From positions 62,001 to 126,000 of the forward strand of contig NZ_JAPKFL010000012.1 in assembly GCF_026262575.1 (NCBI RefSeq): DNA of 64,000 nucleotides, in the 5' to 3' direction. Source of the DNA: Streptomyces marinisediminis (lineage in GTDB: Bacteria > Actinomycetota > Actinomycetes > Streptomycetales > Streptomycetaceae). The notes beneath the pieces are model-generated. The model saw nothing but the letters and a program-made list of their open reading frames with translations. It made no database searches and was not told where the DNA came from. Shown here in pieces: positions 25,412 through 34,715 of this stretch (positions are counted from its first letter, which is position 1; each line of letters begins with the position of its first letter). The translations under genes were made by a program, and so were the position numbers.

Positions 25412-27148
25412 TCAGGCCGTCAGCTCGGCGTGCAGCGCCTCGCTGAGCCGGGCCGCGCGCTCGCTCACCGCGCGCGGTCCCAGGTCCACCGCGCGGGCGC
25501 ACCAGCGCTGGGCCTCGGCCAGCTCGTTGCGCCGCGAGGCCAGCAGGGCGAGCCGCAGCGCGGCCCGGCCGTGCCCGGCCTCGGCCGCACGCGTCCACCA
25601 CAGCGCCGCCTCCGGCTCCGCGCCCTCCCGGGCGAGCAGCAGGCCGAGGTTGAAGGCGCCGTTGCCGCTGCCCGCCTCGGCCGCCGCCCGGTACCAGCGG
25701 GCCGCCTCGACGACCTCGCCCCGGGCGGCCGCGCACATGCCCGCGCGGACCTGGGCGCGCCGGTGGCCCGCGCGGGCGGCCACCAGGTACCAGCGCTCGG
25801 CCTCGGGCACCTCGGCGCACCGGCCGTGCTCCTCGCCCTCCGCCGCGCCGCGCCGCTCCAGGTAGGAGGCCAGCCGGAAGGCGCCCTCCACGCTGCCGCC
25901 GTCGGCGGCGCGGCGCAGCGTGCGCTCGGCGGCCGCCTCGGCGCCCTCGCGCAGCAGCGCGGTGCCGACCTGGAGCGCGGCCTCGGCGTGGCCCGCGTCG
26001 GCGGCCCGCCGGTACCACGTCAGCGCCTCGGCCTCCTCGCCGCGGCCGGCGTAGAGGATGCCGAGGTTGAACGCCCCGTCCACGCTGCCCCCTTCGGCGG
26101 CCTTGGAGAACCACGGCTCGGCCCCCTGCGCGTCACCGCGCTGGAGCAGCAGGACGGCGAGGGCGTTGGCGGCCTCGGTGTGCCCGGCGTAGGCGGCCTT
26201 GCGGTACCACTGCTCCGCCTGGCCCGTGCGCCCCTGCCCGGCGCAGAGCAGGCCCAGGTTGAAGGCGCCGTTGACGTCCCCGGCGTCCAGCGCGGCCCGG
26301 TACCAGCGCTCGGCGGTCTGCCGCTCGCCCCGGTCGGCGTGCAGCGCGCCCAGCGCGTTCGCGGCGTTGCCGTCGCCGTCGCGGGCGGCCCGCAGCCACC
26401 ACTGCTCGGCGGCCTCGGCGTTGCCGGAGTCGCGCAGCAGGAAGCCCAGGGCGCAGGCGGCGCGCGCGTCTCCGGCGTTGGCCGCGATCAGGTACCAGCG
26501 GCCCGCCTCGCGCAGCTCGCCCCGCTCCTCCAGCAGGGTGCCCAGGCGCAGCGCGGCGCGCTCGTGGCCCCGGGCGGCGGCCTGCCGGAACCAGCGTTCG
26601 GCCACCCGCGCGGCGCCGTCGTCGGCGCGCTGGAGGGCCGACAGGCCGACGCGGTAGGCGGCCTCGCGGTGCCCGCCCTCGGCGGCGGCGCGGAACCACT
26701 GCTCGGCCCCGTCCTCACCCCGGTGGTCGAGCAGGTCGGCGAGCGCGTAGGCGCCGAGGGTGTGCCCGGCCTCGGCCGACTGGCGCAGCCAGTACCCGGC
26801 CGCCGCCTCGTCACCGCGCTCCCGGTGGTGCCGGCCGAGCGCGTGGGCCGCGGCGGCCGAACCCGCGACGGCGGCGCCGCGCCAGCACTCGGCGGCCTCC
26901 TCCGGCCGCCCGAGCTGGTGCAGCAGCACCCCGAGGTTGTTCGCCGCGGCCCGGTCGCCCGCCGCGGCGGCGGCGCGCAGGGGCTGCTCGGCGCTCTCCA
27001 GATCCCCCCGGCGCAGCAGCGCCGCCCCCAGCGCGCTCAACGACCGGGCCTCCGATGCGGGGCCGTGGCACTCCGCGCTCGACGGACTATCTCGGGCATC
27101 CCGGTACGTGGCGTCGTCAATGCCTGTCATCTCCCCCATAAGGTCCAT
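25412..27148 (-). CDS. Sel1/TPR-repeat protein
   Basis: A 578-residue solenoid built of about 14 Sel1-like repeats of roughly 36 residues (pattern AxxWYRxAAxAGHxxAxxxLGxLLxxRG), running from about residue 35 almost to the end. No signal peptide, membrane helix or catalytic domain was seen. Sel1 solenoids act as protein-interaction scaffolds. ATG 27148 has AGGTGG 7 nt upstream; ATG 27130 (MTGIDDAT) is an alternative but has GGGGGAG directly abutting it. Only this gene lies between the two identical initiator tRNAs. No function can be assigned. Confidence 0.85.
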   Translation of the reverse strand: MDLMGEMTGIDDATYRDARDSPSSAECHGPASEARSLSALGAALLRRGDLESAEQPLRAAAAAGDRAAANNLGVLLHQLGRPEEAAECWRGAAVAGSAAAAHALGRHHRERGDEAAAGYWLRQSAEAGHTLGAYALADLLDHRGEDGAEQWFRAAAEGGHREAAYRVGLSALQRADDGAARVAERWFRQAAARGHERAALRLGTLLEERGELREAGRWYLIAANAGDARAACALGFLLRDSGNAEAAEQWWLRAARDGDGNAANALGALHADRGERQTAERWYRAALDAGDVNGAFNLGLLCAGQGRTGQAEQWYRKAAYAGHTEAANALAVLLLQRGDAQGAEPWFSKAAEGGSVDGAFNLGILYAGRGEEAEALTWYRRAADAGHAEAALQVGTALLREGAEAAAERTLRRAADGGSVEGAFRLASYLERRGAAEGEEHGRCAEVPEAERWYLVAARAGHRRAQVRAGMCAAARGEVVEAARWYRAAAEAGSGNGAFNLGLLLAREGAEPEAALWWTRAAEAGHGRAALRLALLASRRNELAEAQRWCARAVDLGPRAVSERAARLSEALHAELTA

Positions 27149-27280
27149 CGTCGCACCACCTGCAACCCGGGTACACCTGGTATACCGCAGCCCGTGAGGT
27201 CTCTTCAGCGTTTTGTCGACTTCCCGACACGACGAGTGCTCAAACTCGCTCGTCCGAGGGGGAGTTGCTGCAGCGCAGCA

Positions 27281-27315
27281 CGAAGGGCCCGGAGTGTGAT
27301 ACTCCGAGCCCTTCG
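27281..27315 (-). terminator. Terminator after the second initiator tRNA
   Basis: 15-bp stem with one mismatch (27281-27295 with 27301-27315) and a 5-nt loop, 7 bp past the tRNA 3' end. Confidence 0.82.
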
Positions 27316-27322
27316 GTTCTGG

Positions 27323-27396
27323 TAGCGGGGACAGGATTTGAACCTGCGACCTCTGGGTTATGAGCCCAGCGAGCTACCGAGCTGCTCCACCCCGCG
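27323..27396 (-). tRNA. tRNA-fMet (CAT), copy 2
   Basis: 74 nt, identical to copy 1 at 25272 over the whole gene, again without CCA. The minus-strand -10 TAGAGT (27411-27416) is kept at about the same distance, but no good -35 is seen, so this copy may be expressed less. Its terminator differs in sequence from that of copy 1. Confidence 0.97.
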
Positions 27397-27439
27397 CCGT
27401 TGTGTTCACAACTCTACCACGGCGCGGGGCGGGCTCGGT

Positions 27440-30337
27440 TCACTCCCCTTCGCCGCCGTCGGTCTGGGCCTCACCGGCGCGCCGCAGGGCGTCCTGGAGC
27501 TGGTCCAGCGCGTCCTGGGCGTCCTGGAGCGCGTCCTCCAGCTCCTGGAGGTCGCCGGGCGGGGTGTCCTGCTCCTCCTCCGGCTGGTCGGCCGGCGGGT
27601 CCTGCTCGTCGGCCGGCGGGTCCCCGGGGGGCGGGTCCTCGGACTCCTCCACCTGGAAGACGACGTTGAGCGCCTGCTCCAGCGTGTCCTCGTAGGCGAT
27701 CTCACCCTGGTAGGAGGCCAGCACCTTCCGCATGCGCGGGTAGTTGGTGTCCGCGCCGCGGACGTACAGCGGCTCGATGTAGAGCATGCCCTCCTGCAGC
27801 GGGATGGTCAGCAGGTTGCCGTACTCCACCTCCGAGTCGCCGCGTTCCAGGAGGTTGATGGACTCGGCGATGCGGGTGTCGGAGTTGAAGCGGCTCTGCA
27901 CCTGCTGGGGACCGGAGACGGAGTTGCTCGCCGGCACGTTCAGCAGGCGGATGGTGCCGTAGTCCTCCTTGGTGGCGTCGGACTCCACCGCCATGAACGC
28001 GCCCAGCGTCTGCCGGTTGTTCGGCGTGAACGTGGTGGTGAGCGAGAAGGACTTCTCCTCCTGCTCCGGCATGCGCAGGCTCAGGTAGTAGGGCGGCACC
28101 GGCTCCTCGTCCGCGCTCGTCGGGTCGGCCGGGATCTCCCAGCGCTCGCTGCCGCTGTAGAACTGGCCCGGGTTGGTGACGTGGTAGCGGGTCAGCAGCT
28201 CGCGCTGGACCTTGAACAGATCCTGCGGGTAGCGCAGGTGGTCCAGCAGCGCGTCGCTGATCTCGCTGCGCGGCTCCACGGTGCCGGGGAAGGCCTTCAT
28301 CCAGGTCTTCAGCACCGGGTCCTGGGTGTCCCACTGGTAGAGCTGCACGTCGCCGGTGTAGGCGTCCACCGTGGCCTTGACCGAGTTGCGGATGTAGTTG
28401 ACCTGGTCCTGCTGCGCCAGCACCGCGCGCTGGCCGTCGGTGAGCGCGTCCTGGGTGGTGTCGCCCAGCGTGGTGCGCGAGGAGTACGGGTAGCCGTTGG
28501 ACGTCGTGTACGCGTCCACGATCCACTGGATCTTCCCGTCGACGACGGCCGGGTACGGGTCCCCGTCGATCGTCAGCCACGGGGCGACGGCCTCGACGCG
28601 CTCCTTGGGCGTGCGGTTGTACAGGATGCGCGAGCCGTCCCCGATGGCGCCGGAGTAGAGGATCTTCGGCTCCCCGAAGGCCAGGGCGTAGGCGGCGCGG
28701 TTGACCGTGCCGGAGATGTCGACGCCGCTGTCGCCCTCGTAGGTGTAGAGCTTCTCCTCGTCGTTGGCGACGTAGTCCAGCTCCTGCTGGGGCCCGCCGA
28801 CGATCGAGTACCGCGTCGTCTCCTCGCCGTAGTACACCCGGGGCTGGTACTCCCCCAGCGTGCCCTGCGGCGGCAGGTCCGACTCGGTGAAGACCGGGGT
28901 GCCGCCGCCCTCCTCGTAGTCCACCTCGGTGCCCAGCGCGCTCACCACGCCGTAGCCGTGGGTGTACTTGAAGTGGTCGTTGATCCAGTTCCGCTCGGGC
29001 ACGCCCTCGATGTTGATCTCACGCAGACCGATGACGGTGTCGCGCTCGACGCCCTCGGGGTCCGCGTAGCGGTCCACGTCCAGGTTGTCGGGGAAGGTGT
29101 AGTAGCCGCGCACCTGCTGGGTCTGGCGGAAGGCCGGGGAGACGACGTTCGGGTCCAGCAGGCGGATGCTGGCCGCGTCGTTCACCGAGTCGCGGGCCGC
29201 CTGGAGCACCTCCTCCGGGGGCTGCTCCCCGTCCTCCTCCTCGTCACCGGCGCCCTCGTAGTTGGTGATCTCCGCGTCGTCGATGCCGTACGCCTTGCGC
29301 GTGGCGTCGATGTTCTTCGCGATGTACGGCGTCTCCTTGGCCTGCTGGTTCGGCTGCACCTGGAAGCGCTCCACGAGCGCCGGGTACAGGCCGCCGATGA
29401 GGATGGCCGAGAGCACCAGCAGCCCGAGGCCGATCACCGGGAGCTGCCAGGTGCGCCGCCACAGGGCGGCGAAGAACAGCAGGGTGCAGATGATGGCGAT
29501 GAAGAACAGGATCGTCTTCGCCGGCAGGTAGGCGTTGGCGTCGGTGAAGCGCAGGCCCGTCCACTCCTCCTGCCCGCGGATGTCGCTGGACTTGACCGCC
29601 AGGCCGTAGCGGTCCAGCCAGTACGCGACGGCCTTCAGCGCCACGAACACCCCGAGCAGCACCGAGAGGTGGCCGGTGGCCTGCGCCGTGGCCCGCGCGC
29701 CCGGCGTGGTCACGCGCAGCCCGCCGTACAGGTAGTGCACCAGCGCGGCGGCGATCAGCGACAGCACGGTGGCCGCGAAGCCGAAGCTCAGCAGGAAGCG
29801 GAAGAACGGCAGCTCGAAGGTGAAGAACGAGATGTCCTTGCCGAACTGCGCGTCCGTCTGCCCGAACGGGGTGCCGTTCACCCACATCAGCCAGGTCCGC
29901 CACTGGCCGGAGGCCGACGCGCCCGCGATGAGGCCGATGAGCGCCGTCACGCCCAGGAGCAGCCACTTGCGGTAGGGCGCGATGCCCATGCGGTAGCGGT
30001 CCAGGCTCTGCTGCTCCATGGACATGGCGCTCAGTGGCGGCCGCAGCCGGTGCGCCAGCCAGATGTTGAACCCGACCGCGAGCGCCATGAACAGGCCGAA
30101 GACGGCGAAGAGGCCGACCTTCGTCCACAACTGGGTGGTGAAGACGTTCGTGTAGTCCACGGATCGGTACCAGAGCCAGTCGGTCCAGAATCCGGCGAAC
30201 ATGACGAAAAGCATGGCCAGTACCGCCAGCACGCCCGCCGTGATCAACAGCGTCTTGGCGCGCCGGGACGGCTGGCCGACTCTGGTCCGTGGCCCGGTGG
30301 GGCCTCCTGAGCCCCGTTCCGGCATCTGGAAAGCCAA
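27440..30337 (-). CDS. UPF0182 family large membrane protein
   Basis: A 965-residue membrane protein conserved across actinobacteria (Rv3193c type). About seven N-terminal helices (residues about 25-330) are followed by a large outer domain and a 70-residue acidic/Pro-rich tail ending in a predicted coiled coil ([18 protein letters not shown]). The TTG at 30337 is chosen because GAGGTG lies 6 nt upstream and gives MAFQMPERG, close to the usual streptomycete N-terminus. ATG 30325 and GTG 30346 are alternatives. Function is unknown; a cell-envelope role is likely. Confidence 0.88.
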   Translation of the reverse strand: MAFQMPERGSGGPTGPRTRVGQPSRRAKTLLITAGVLAVLAMLFVMFAGFWTDWLWYRSVDYTNVFTTQLWTKVGLFAVFGLFMALAVGFNIWLAHRLRPPLSAMSMEQQSLDRYRMGIAPYRKWLLLGVTALIGLIAGASASGQWRTWLMWVNGTPFGQTDAQFGKDISFFTFELPFFRFLLSFGFAATVLSLIAAALVHYLYGGLRVTTPGARATAQATGHLSVLLGVFVALKAVAYWLDRYGLAVKSSDIRGQEEWTGLRFTDANAYLPAKTILFFIAIICTLLFFAALWRRTWQLPVIGLGLLVLSAILIGGLYPALVERFQVQPNQQAKETPYIAKNIDATRKAYGIDDAEITNYEGAGDEEEDGEQPPEEVLQAARDSVNDAASIRLLDPNVVSPAFRQTQQVRGYYTFPDNLDVDRYADPEGVERDTVIGLREINIEGVPERNWINDHFKYTHGYGVVSALGTEVDYEEGGGTPVFTESDLPPQGTLGEYQPRVYYGEETTRYSIVGGPQQELDYVANDEEKLYTYEGDSGVDISGTVNRAAYALAFGEPKILYSGAIGDGSRILYNRTPKERVEAVAPWLTIDGDPYPAVVDGKIQWIVDAYTTSNGYPYSSRTTLGDTTQDALTDGQRAVLAQQDQVNYIRNSVKATVDAYTGDVQLYQWDTQDPVLKTWMKAFPGTVEPRSEISDALLDHLRYPQDLFKVQRELLTRYHVTNPGQFYSGSERWEIPADPTSADEEPVPPYYLSLRMPEQEEKSFSLTTTFTPNNRQTLGAFMAVESDATKEDYGTIRLLNVPASNSVSGPQQVQSRFNSDTRIAESINLLERGDSEVEYGNLLTIPLQEGMLYIEPLYVRGADTNYPRMRKVLASYQGEIAYEDTLEQALNVVFQVEESEDPPPGDPPADEQDPPADQPEEEQDTPPGDLQELEDALQDAQDALDQLQDALRRAGEAQTDGGEGE

Positions 30338-30457
30338 GGTGCGCACCTCGAAGATCGCAGGGATGAAGCAGGCCCCGTACCACAGGGCTCACTCGGTCAA
30401 CTTACTCAAGCTTTACCCAGTTCCCGTTCTGGGGGTCGTTGAAGGCACGATATGGGC

Positions 30458-31015
30458 ATGAGTAATCCCCCCCTTGACGGCACACCCCTGGCGGCCTCCC
30501 CCCTCACCCGGGCCGTGCTGGAGATCGACGACTACACGGCCGGGCTCGGCTGGGACCAGCCGGCCCGGCTGTTCGCCCTGGTGGACACGGTGCGGCTGCG
30601 CGCCGAGGAGCCGGACCTGGCCGAACAGCTCGGCATCGGCGACGCCGCGCAGACCGACGCCCTCACACCCGTCGAGCAGGACGAGATTCCCGCGGGGGTC
30701 GCGCTGGACGAGTTCCTGGCCACCATCGCCTGGCCGGACGCGGTGTCGGGCTGCGCGCTCACGGTGGAGCGGCTGATGCTGCCGGCGACGGCCGAGTCCA
30801 CGCTCCCGGAGGGCCTGTCCGACGCGGAGTTGACCGCCTGGGTGGCCGAGCACCCCGAGCGGCAGGAGGTCCGCATGACCGTCGGCGTCCTGCGCGACGG
30901 CGACCGGGAGTCGGCGCTGCGCCTGCGCGAGAAGGACGCCGCGACGGAGGTGCTCACGGGGCGCGACCTGGTTCCCGGCCTGGCGGAAGCCCTCTCCGCG
31001 ACGTTCACCGGCTGA
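30458..31015 (+). CDS. PPA1309 family protein
   Basis: A 185-residue cytoplasmic acidic protein of an actinobacteria-specific family. Recognisable parts are LTRAVLEIDDYTAGLGWDQP (about 17-36), LVDTVRLRAEEP, and IAWPDAVSGCALTVERL. It starts at ATG 30458 with no strong ribosome site and is divergent from the UPF0182 gene, next to which the family is usually found. Function unknown. Confidence 0.85.
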   Translation: MSNPPLDGTPLAASPLTRAVLEIDDYTAGLGWDQPARLFALVDTVRLRAEEPDLAEQLGIGDAAQTDALTPVEQDEIPAGVALDEFLATIAWPDAVSGCALTVERLMLPATAESTLPEGLSDAELTAWVAEHPERQEVRMTVGVLRDGDRESALRLREKDAATEVLTGRDLVPGLAEALSATFTG

Positions 31016-31072
31016 CGGTTCCGGCCCGCACCGCCCGGGCGGACGGCCGTGCCGCGCGCGGACGGTCGCCCG

Positions 31073-31115
31073 GCGGCGCCGTCGCCCGCGGGGCGCCCCC
31101 GGGCGACGGCGCCGC
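31073..31115. terminator. Bidirectional terminator between PPA1309 and PDZ-Lon genes
   Basis: Perfect 16-bp stem (31073-31088 with 31100-31115) with an 11-nt loop that can fold further, in the convergent gap. Confidence 0.85.
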
Positions 31116-31188
31116 ACGGGGCGACCGGCGCGGCCGGGGCGGCGGGCGCGGGGCGTGGGTTACGGCCCGTGCGGGCGGGGCCCGGCGC

Positions 31189-32283
31189 TCAGGCCGCCCG
31201 GCACAGCGGGAGCGCGTCCGTGTCGTCGGCCCGGATGGCCTCCAGCGCGGTCATCGCGTCGTCCATGGTCTCGACGCGCACCAGCCGCAGGTCGCCCGGC
31301 GGGTCGGCGAGCGCGGTCGCGCAGTTGGCGGCCGGGGTGAGGAAGTACTCCGCGCCGGCGGCCTCCGCGGCGCGCGTCTTCATCGTGACGCCGCCGATCG
31401 GGCCCACCGCGCCCGCGCCGTCGATGGTCCCGGTGCCCGCGACGAAGGCGCCGCCGGTCAGGTCCTCGCGGGTCAGCTTGTCGACGATGCCGAGCGCGAA
31501 CATCAGCCCGGCGCTGGGCCCGCCGACGTCGGCGAGCTGGATGTCGATGTCGAACGGGAAGGTGTGCGCCGTGCCCGCCTGGATGCCGACGATGGCGCGG
31601 CCGTCGTCCCCGGCGGCCCGCGTGGTGACGGTGACCTCGCGGGTGTCGGCCGCCGCCGGGTCCTCGCCCGCCTTCTCCGCGGCCGTCGCCGCCTTGACCG
31701 GGACGACGGTGAAGACGGCCGCCTCGCCCGGCTCGTGCTCGGTGACCAGCTCGGCCACGTCGGCCGGCGCCTCGACCGGCTCCCCGTCCACGGCCTTGAT
31801 CACGTCCCCGGCGCGCAGGCTGCCCTCCGCGGGGCCGTCCTTGACCACGGCCCGCACCACGGTGCGCGTGTCGACCTCGATGCCCAGCTCGCGCAGGGCC
31901 GCGACCTTGGCGCTCTCCTGCGACCGGCTGAACTCCTCGGCGTTCTCCTCCTCCGCCTCCTCGGCCGTCGTGCCGTCGGGGTAGAGGGAGTCGTGCGGGA
32001 CGACGGCGGAGTCGTCCGCCAGCCAGCCGTAGAGCGCCTCGCCGAGCGTCATCCGGTAGTCCGCGCTGGTCACGCGGACGGTCGTCATGTTCAGGTGCCC
32101 GGTGGTGTCGAAGGACTCGTGGCCCTCGACGCTCAGCACCGGGTCGCCGCCGTGCTCGCCGAGCGTGTTCACCGTGGGGCCGGGCGAGAGCTCCGCATAG
32201 GGCACCCGGATCACTGCCACCGCACTGAGCATGCCTATCAGGAGCAGCACGGATGCCAGGATCGTGGCGTGGCGGCGAGACAT
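31189..32283 (-). CDS. Membrane-anchored PDZ-Lon serine protease (YlbL family)
   Basis: A 364-residue protein with one N-terminal anchor helix (about 8-28), an outer PDZ domain (about 150-200, RAVVKDGPAEGSLRAGDVIKAVDG) and a Lon-type S16 protease domain. The catalytic dyad is Ser257 in GGPSAGLMFALG and Lys302 in GGVTMKTRAA. No ATPase module is present. Orientation suggests that the protease is outside the membrane. Start ATG 32283. A small membrane protein gene lies 25 bp upstream on the same strand and may be co-transcribed. Confidence 0.92.
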   Translation of the reverse strand: MSRRHATILASVLLLIGMLSAVAVIRVPYAELSPGPTVNTLGEHGGDPVLSVEGHESFDTTGHLNMTTVRVTSADYRMTLGEALYGWLADDSAVVPHDSLYPDGTTAEEAEEENAEEFSRSQESAKVAALRELGIEVDTRTVVRAVVKDGPAEGSLRAGDVIKAVDGEPVEAPADVAELVTEHEPGEAAVFTVVPVKAATAAEKAGEDPAAADTREVTVTTRAAGDDGRAIVGIQAGTAHTFPFDIDIQLADVGGPSAGLMFALGIVDKLTREDLTGGAFVAGTGTIDGAGAVGPIGGVTMKTRAAEAAGAEYFLTPAANCATALADPPGDLRLVRVETMDDAMTALEAIRADDTDALPLCRAA

Positions 32284-32308
32284 GCCCCGACACTACGGGA
32301 CGGGGTCG

Positions 32309-32614
32309 TCAGTCGGCCCTCCGGGACGGTCCGTCCGTGGGTATCCGGAGCGAGCCGTCGGTGGGTATCCGGAGCGGGCCGTCGGTGGGTATCCGGGACG
32401 GGCCGTCGGTGGATATCCGGCCGAGCGCGGCGGGCGGGGCCGGGCGGTGGCGCGCGGCGGACCTATCCATCGCGGCGCGGAAGGCGTCGTACCCGGCGAC
32501 CCCGGCCGCGTCCCCCGAGCCCCGCTCGCTGCTCTGCCGGGCCGCCCACAGGGCCCAGGAGACCGCGCATACCGTTCCCAGCAGGGGTATGACCCACCAG
32601 ACGAGCGCCGCCAT
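32309..32614 (-). CDS. Small membrane protein with 8-residue tandem repeats
   Basis: A 101-residue protein with one N-terminal helix (ALVWWVIPLLGTVCAVSWALWAA, about 3-25), a short soluble part and a C-terminal tail. The tail is four repeats of RIPTDGPL-like octapeptides encoded by a 24-bp DNA repeat. ATG 32614 has GGAGGTGGGAC directly upstream; the longer frame to 32698 is rejected. It precedes the PDZ-Lon gene by 25 bp. Homologues without the repeats are common upstream of ylbL-type genes in streptomycetes. Function unknown. Confidence 0.78.
   Translation of the reverse strand: MAALVWWVIPLLGTVCAVSWALWAARQSSERGSGDAAGVAGYDAFRAAMDRSAARHRPAPPAALGRISTDGPSRIPTDGPLRIPTDGSLRIPTDGPSRRAD
32331..32426. 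repeat. Four in-frame 24-bp tandem repeats
   Basis: Four adjacent 24-bp units based on CCGTCGGTGGGTATCCGGAG. The period is a multiple of three and encodes the octapeptide tail of the small membrane protein. Confidence 0.9.
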
Positions 32615-32825
32615 GTCCCACCTCCAGATCCCGCCCGCCGAAGCGGCGGGGAAGTCGTCCTTCCGGCGTCTCAACCCTGTGACGGCGGCGCGGGTCACGC
32701 AACCGGTCGCCCACCGTACGGGGCACGGCGGGGCGGACCCGGCCCGGCGGGCGTCACCGCAGGTCGGCCGGGCGGTACGCGGGCCGGGGCGGCGCGGGGC
32801 CCGGGTGTGGGCGCGGGCCGGGGCG

Positions 32826-33293
32826 TCAGGCGCCGACCCACTCCTCGGTGCCGTCGGAGAACGTCTGGTGCTTCCAGATGGGGACCTCGTGCTTGAGGTC
32901 GTCGATCAGCCGGCGGCAGGCGGCGAACGCCTCCGCCCGGTGCGGGCAGGACACCGCGACGACGACGGCCAGGTCGCCGACGGCCAGGTCACCGACGCGG
33001 TGGACGGCGGCGAGCGCGCGGACGGGGAAGTCGGCGGCGACCCGCTGGGCGACGCGGCGCAGCTCCGCCTCGACCGTGGGGTGCGCGGAGTAGCCGAGGC
33101 GGTCGACGTCGCTGCCGCCGTCGTGGTCGCGCACCGTGCCCACGAACAGGGCGGTGCCCCCGGCCGCGGCGTCCCCGACCGCGGTGAACACCTCGTCGAG
33201 CGACAGCGGGGCGTCGCGGACCGCCAGCAGCCGGATCGGGTCGGCGGCGGCCTGCTCGCCGGGGTGCTCCGGCCTGTCGTGCGTCTGTGCCAT
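32826..33293 (-). CDS. moaE: Molybdopterin synthase large subunit MoaE
   Basis: A 155-residue subunit that, with MoaD, inserts sulfur into precursor Z to make molybdopterin. Diagnostic segments are GGTALFVGTVRDHD (about 45-58), LGYSAHPTVEAELRRVA, AVHRVGDLAVGDLAVVVAVSCPHR, and the catalytic-Lys end LKHEVPIWKHQTF. The start is ATG 33293; an ATG three codons upstream lacks a ribosome site. No other mo genes are adjacent, but moeZ lies 30 kb away in this window. MoeZ-type proteins supply the sulfur that recharges MoaD. Confidence 0.92.
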   Translation of the reverse strand: MAQTHDRPEHPGEQAAADPIRLLAVRDAPLSLDEVFTAVGDAAAGGTALFVGTVRDHDGGSDVDRLGYSAHPTVEAELRRVAQRVAADFPVRALAAVHRVGDLAVGDLAVVVAVSCPHRAEAFAACRRLIDDLKHEVPIWKHQTFSDGTEEWVGA

Positions 33294-33397
33294 GCCCCTC
33301 ATGCTGCCGCACGGGAGCGGATTCGGAAAGCTTCTTCCACTGCCTCCGCCGACGGGTCGGACGGCGGGCGGCCGGCGGACGGCGGACGGCCGGCAGG

Positions 33398-34516
33398 TCA
33401 CAGGCCGCGCCGCCTGCGGGCCCTGCGGACGAGGGCGGCGGTGCCCACGAGGGCGACGGTGGCCCCGGCGGCGCCGAGCGTGGTCGCGGCGTCCTTGCGC
33501 CCCAGCCGGCGTCCGGCCACGGTGTGCCGCCCCTCGACCTCCGCCAGCAGCTCGGCGAGCACCTCCTCGTTGGTCCACTTCGGCCGCCAGCCCGCGTCGT
33601 GCAGCCGCGAGCCGCTGACGACCCAGGGGTGCATCGTGTACGCGAGGTCGCCCGCCGGTGACGGCGTCAGCCCCAGGCGGTGCAGCCGGGAGGCGGCGCC
33701 CAGCGCGACGGCCGAGGGCAGCTCCATGCGCCGGATGCCGGACAGCTCCTCGACCTCCTCCTGCTCCAGCCAGCCGTCGCAGCCCACCGCGAGCTCGCCG
33801 TCGGCCTTCTCCAGCGCGGCGTACTCCAGCGCGCTGACCAGGTCCTCCACGTGGCAGAACTGCCAACACGGCCGGGACCCGGAGACCACCAGCAGCCGGG
33901 GTGACTCGAAGTAGCGGGTCAGCGCGGTGTCCGTGCCGCCGACGAGCACGGCGGGGCGGACGACGGTCACGTTGAGCCCGGGGTGGGCGCGCGGCGCCCG
34001 CTCGGCCAGCCGCTCGATCTCCAGCAGGTCGCCGACGCCGGTGGCCTCGGCGGTGGCGCGCAGCTCGGCGTCCTCGGCCAGCGGCACGTCGTTGTCGGGC
34101 AGCGCGCCGTAGACCATGGCGGAGGTGCACAGCACGACGCGGCGCACGCCGGCGGCCGCGGCGGAGGTCAGCACGGTCTGGGTGCCGCGCACGTTGTAGG
34201 CGGTGCGGGCGGCCGGGTCGGCCTCCAGGTCGAGGTCGAGCGCGAGGTGGACGACGACGTCCACCGGGCCGTCGGCGGCGCCCGCCGAGCCCAGCCGCTC
34301 GGCCAGCGCCGGGTCCCGCACGTCCAGGGTGTGCCACTGGGCGCCCGTCACCTCGCCGCGCCGCTCGTCGAGCGCGACGACCCGCCGCACCTCGGCGGAG
34401 GCGGCCAGGCGCGCGGTGAGCAGCGCGCCGGTCCCGCTCGCGGCGCCGGTGACGGCGACGACGGGGCCCGCAGCGTCGTTTCGCGCTGCGCGAACGTTCG
34501 GCTCAGGGGAACTCAC
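33398..34516 (-). CDS. NAD-dependent epimerase/dehydratase (extended SDR) with C-terminal membrane helix
   Basis: A 372-residue extended SDR. The nucleotide site is a modified VTGAASGTGALLTARL (about 22-37), with TSAMVYG as the S/Y part of the active site and the YxxxK Lys not obvious, so catalysis is uncertain. A predicted helix near the end (TLGAAGATVALVGTAALV) with an Arg-rich tail suggests a membrane anchor. GTG 34516 has GGAG 8 nt upstream. It is divergent from the DUF2342 gene. The homologue also sits here in other streptomycetes; the substrate is unknown. Confidence 0.82.
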   Translation of the reverse strand: MSSPEPNVRAARNDAAGPVVAVTGAASGTGALLTARLAASAEVRRVVALDERRGEVTGAQWHTLDVRDPALAERLGSAGAADGPVDVVVHLALDLDLEADPAARTAYNVRGTQTVLTSAAAAGVRRVVLCTSAMVYGALPDNDVPLAEDAELRATAEATGVGDLLEIERLAERAPRAHPGLNVTVVRPAVLVGGTDTALTRYFESPRLLVVSGSRPCWQFCHVEDLVSALEYAALEKADGELAVGCDGWLEQEEVEELSGIRRMELPSAVALGAASRLHRLGLTPSPAGDLAYTMHPWVVSGSRLHDAGWRPKWTNEEVLAELLAEVEGRHTVAGRRLGRKDAATTLGAAGATVALVGTAALVRRARRRRGL

Positions 34517-34715
34517 CGGGCTGCTCCAGTGGTTGTCTCTGGTACGGATGCGCAGGGCCCCATCCTGCCTGACCGGTGTCTAGGCTGGTGGTAAGCGCCC
34601 GGAAAACGGGCAGGTCCGTTCCGTACCGGCGCGAGAGGGCTGATACCGGACGGTACCGGCCCGCGCATGCGCCCCCAGCAGACCACCGCCCCACCGACAG
34701 AGCCGAGGAACTTCC

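Noticed and set aside
25272..27396. tRNA pair as attachment sites of an integrated element
   Set aside because: Both tRNAs are complete, only one chromosomal-looking gene lies between, and no integrase or phage gene is present.
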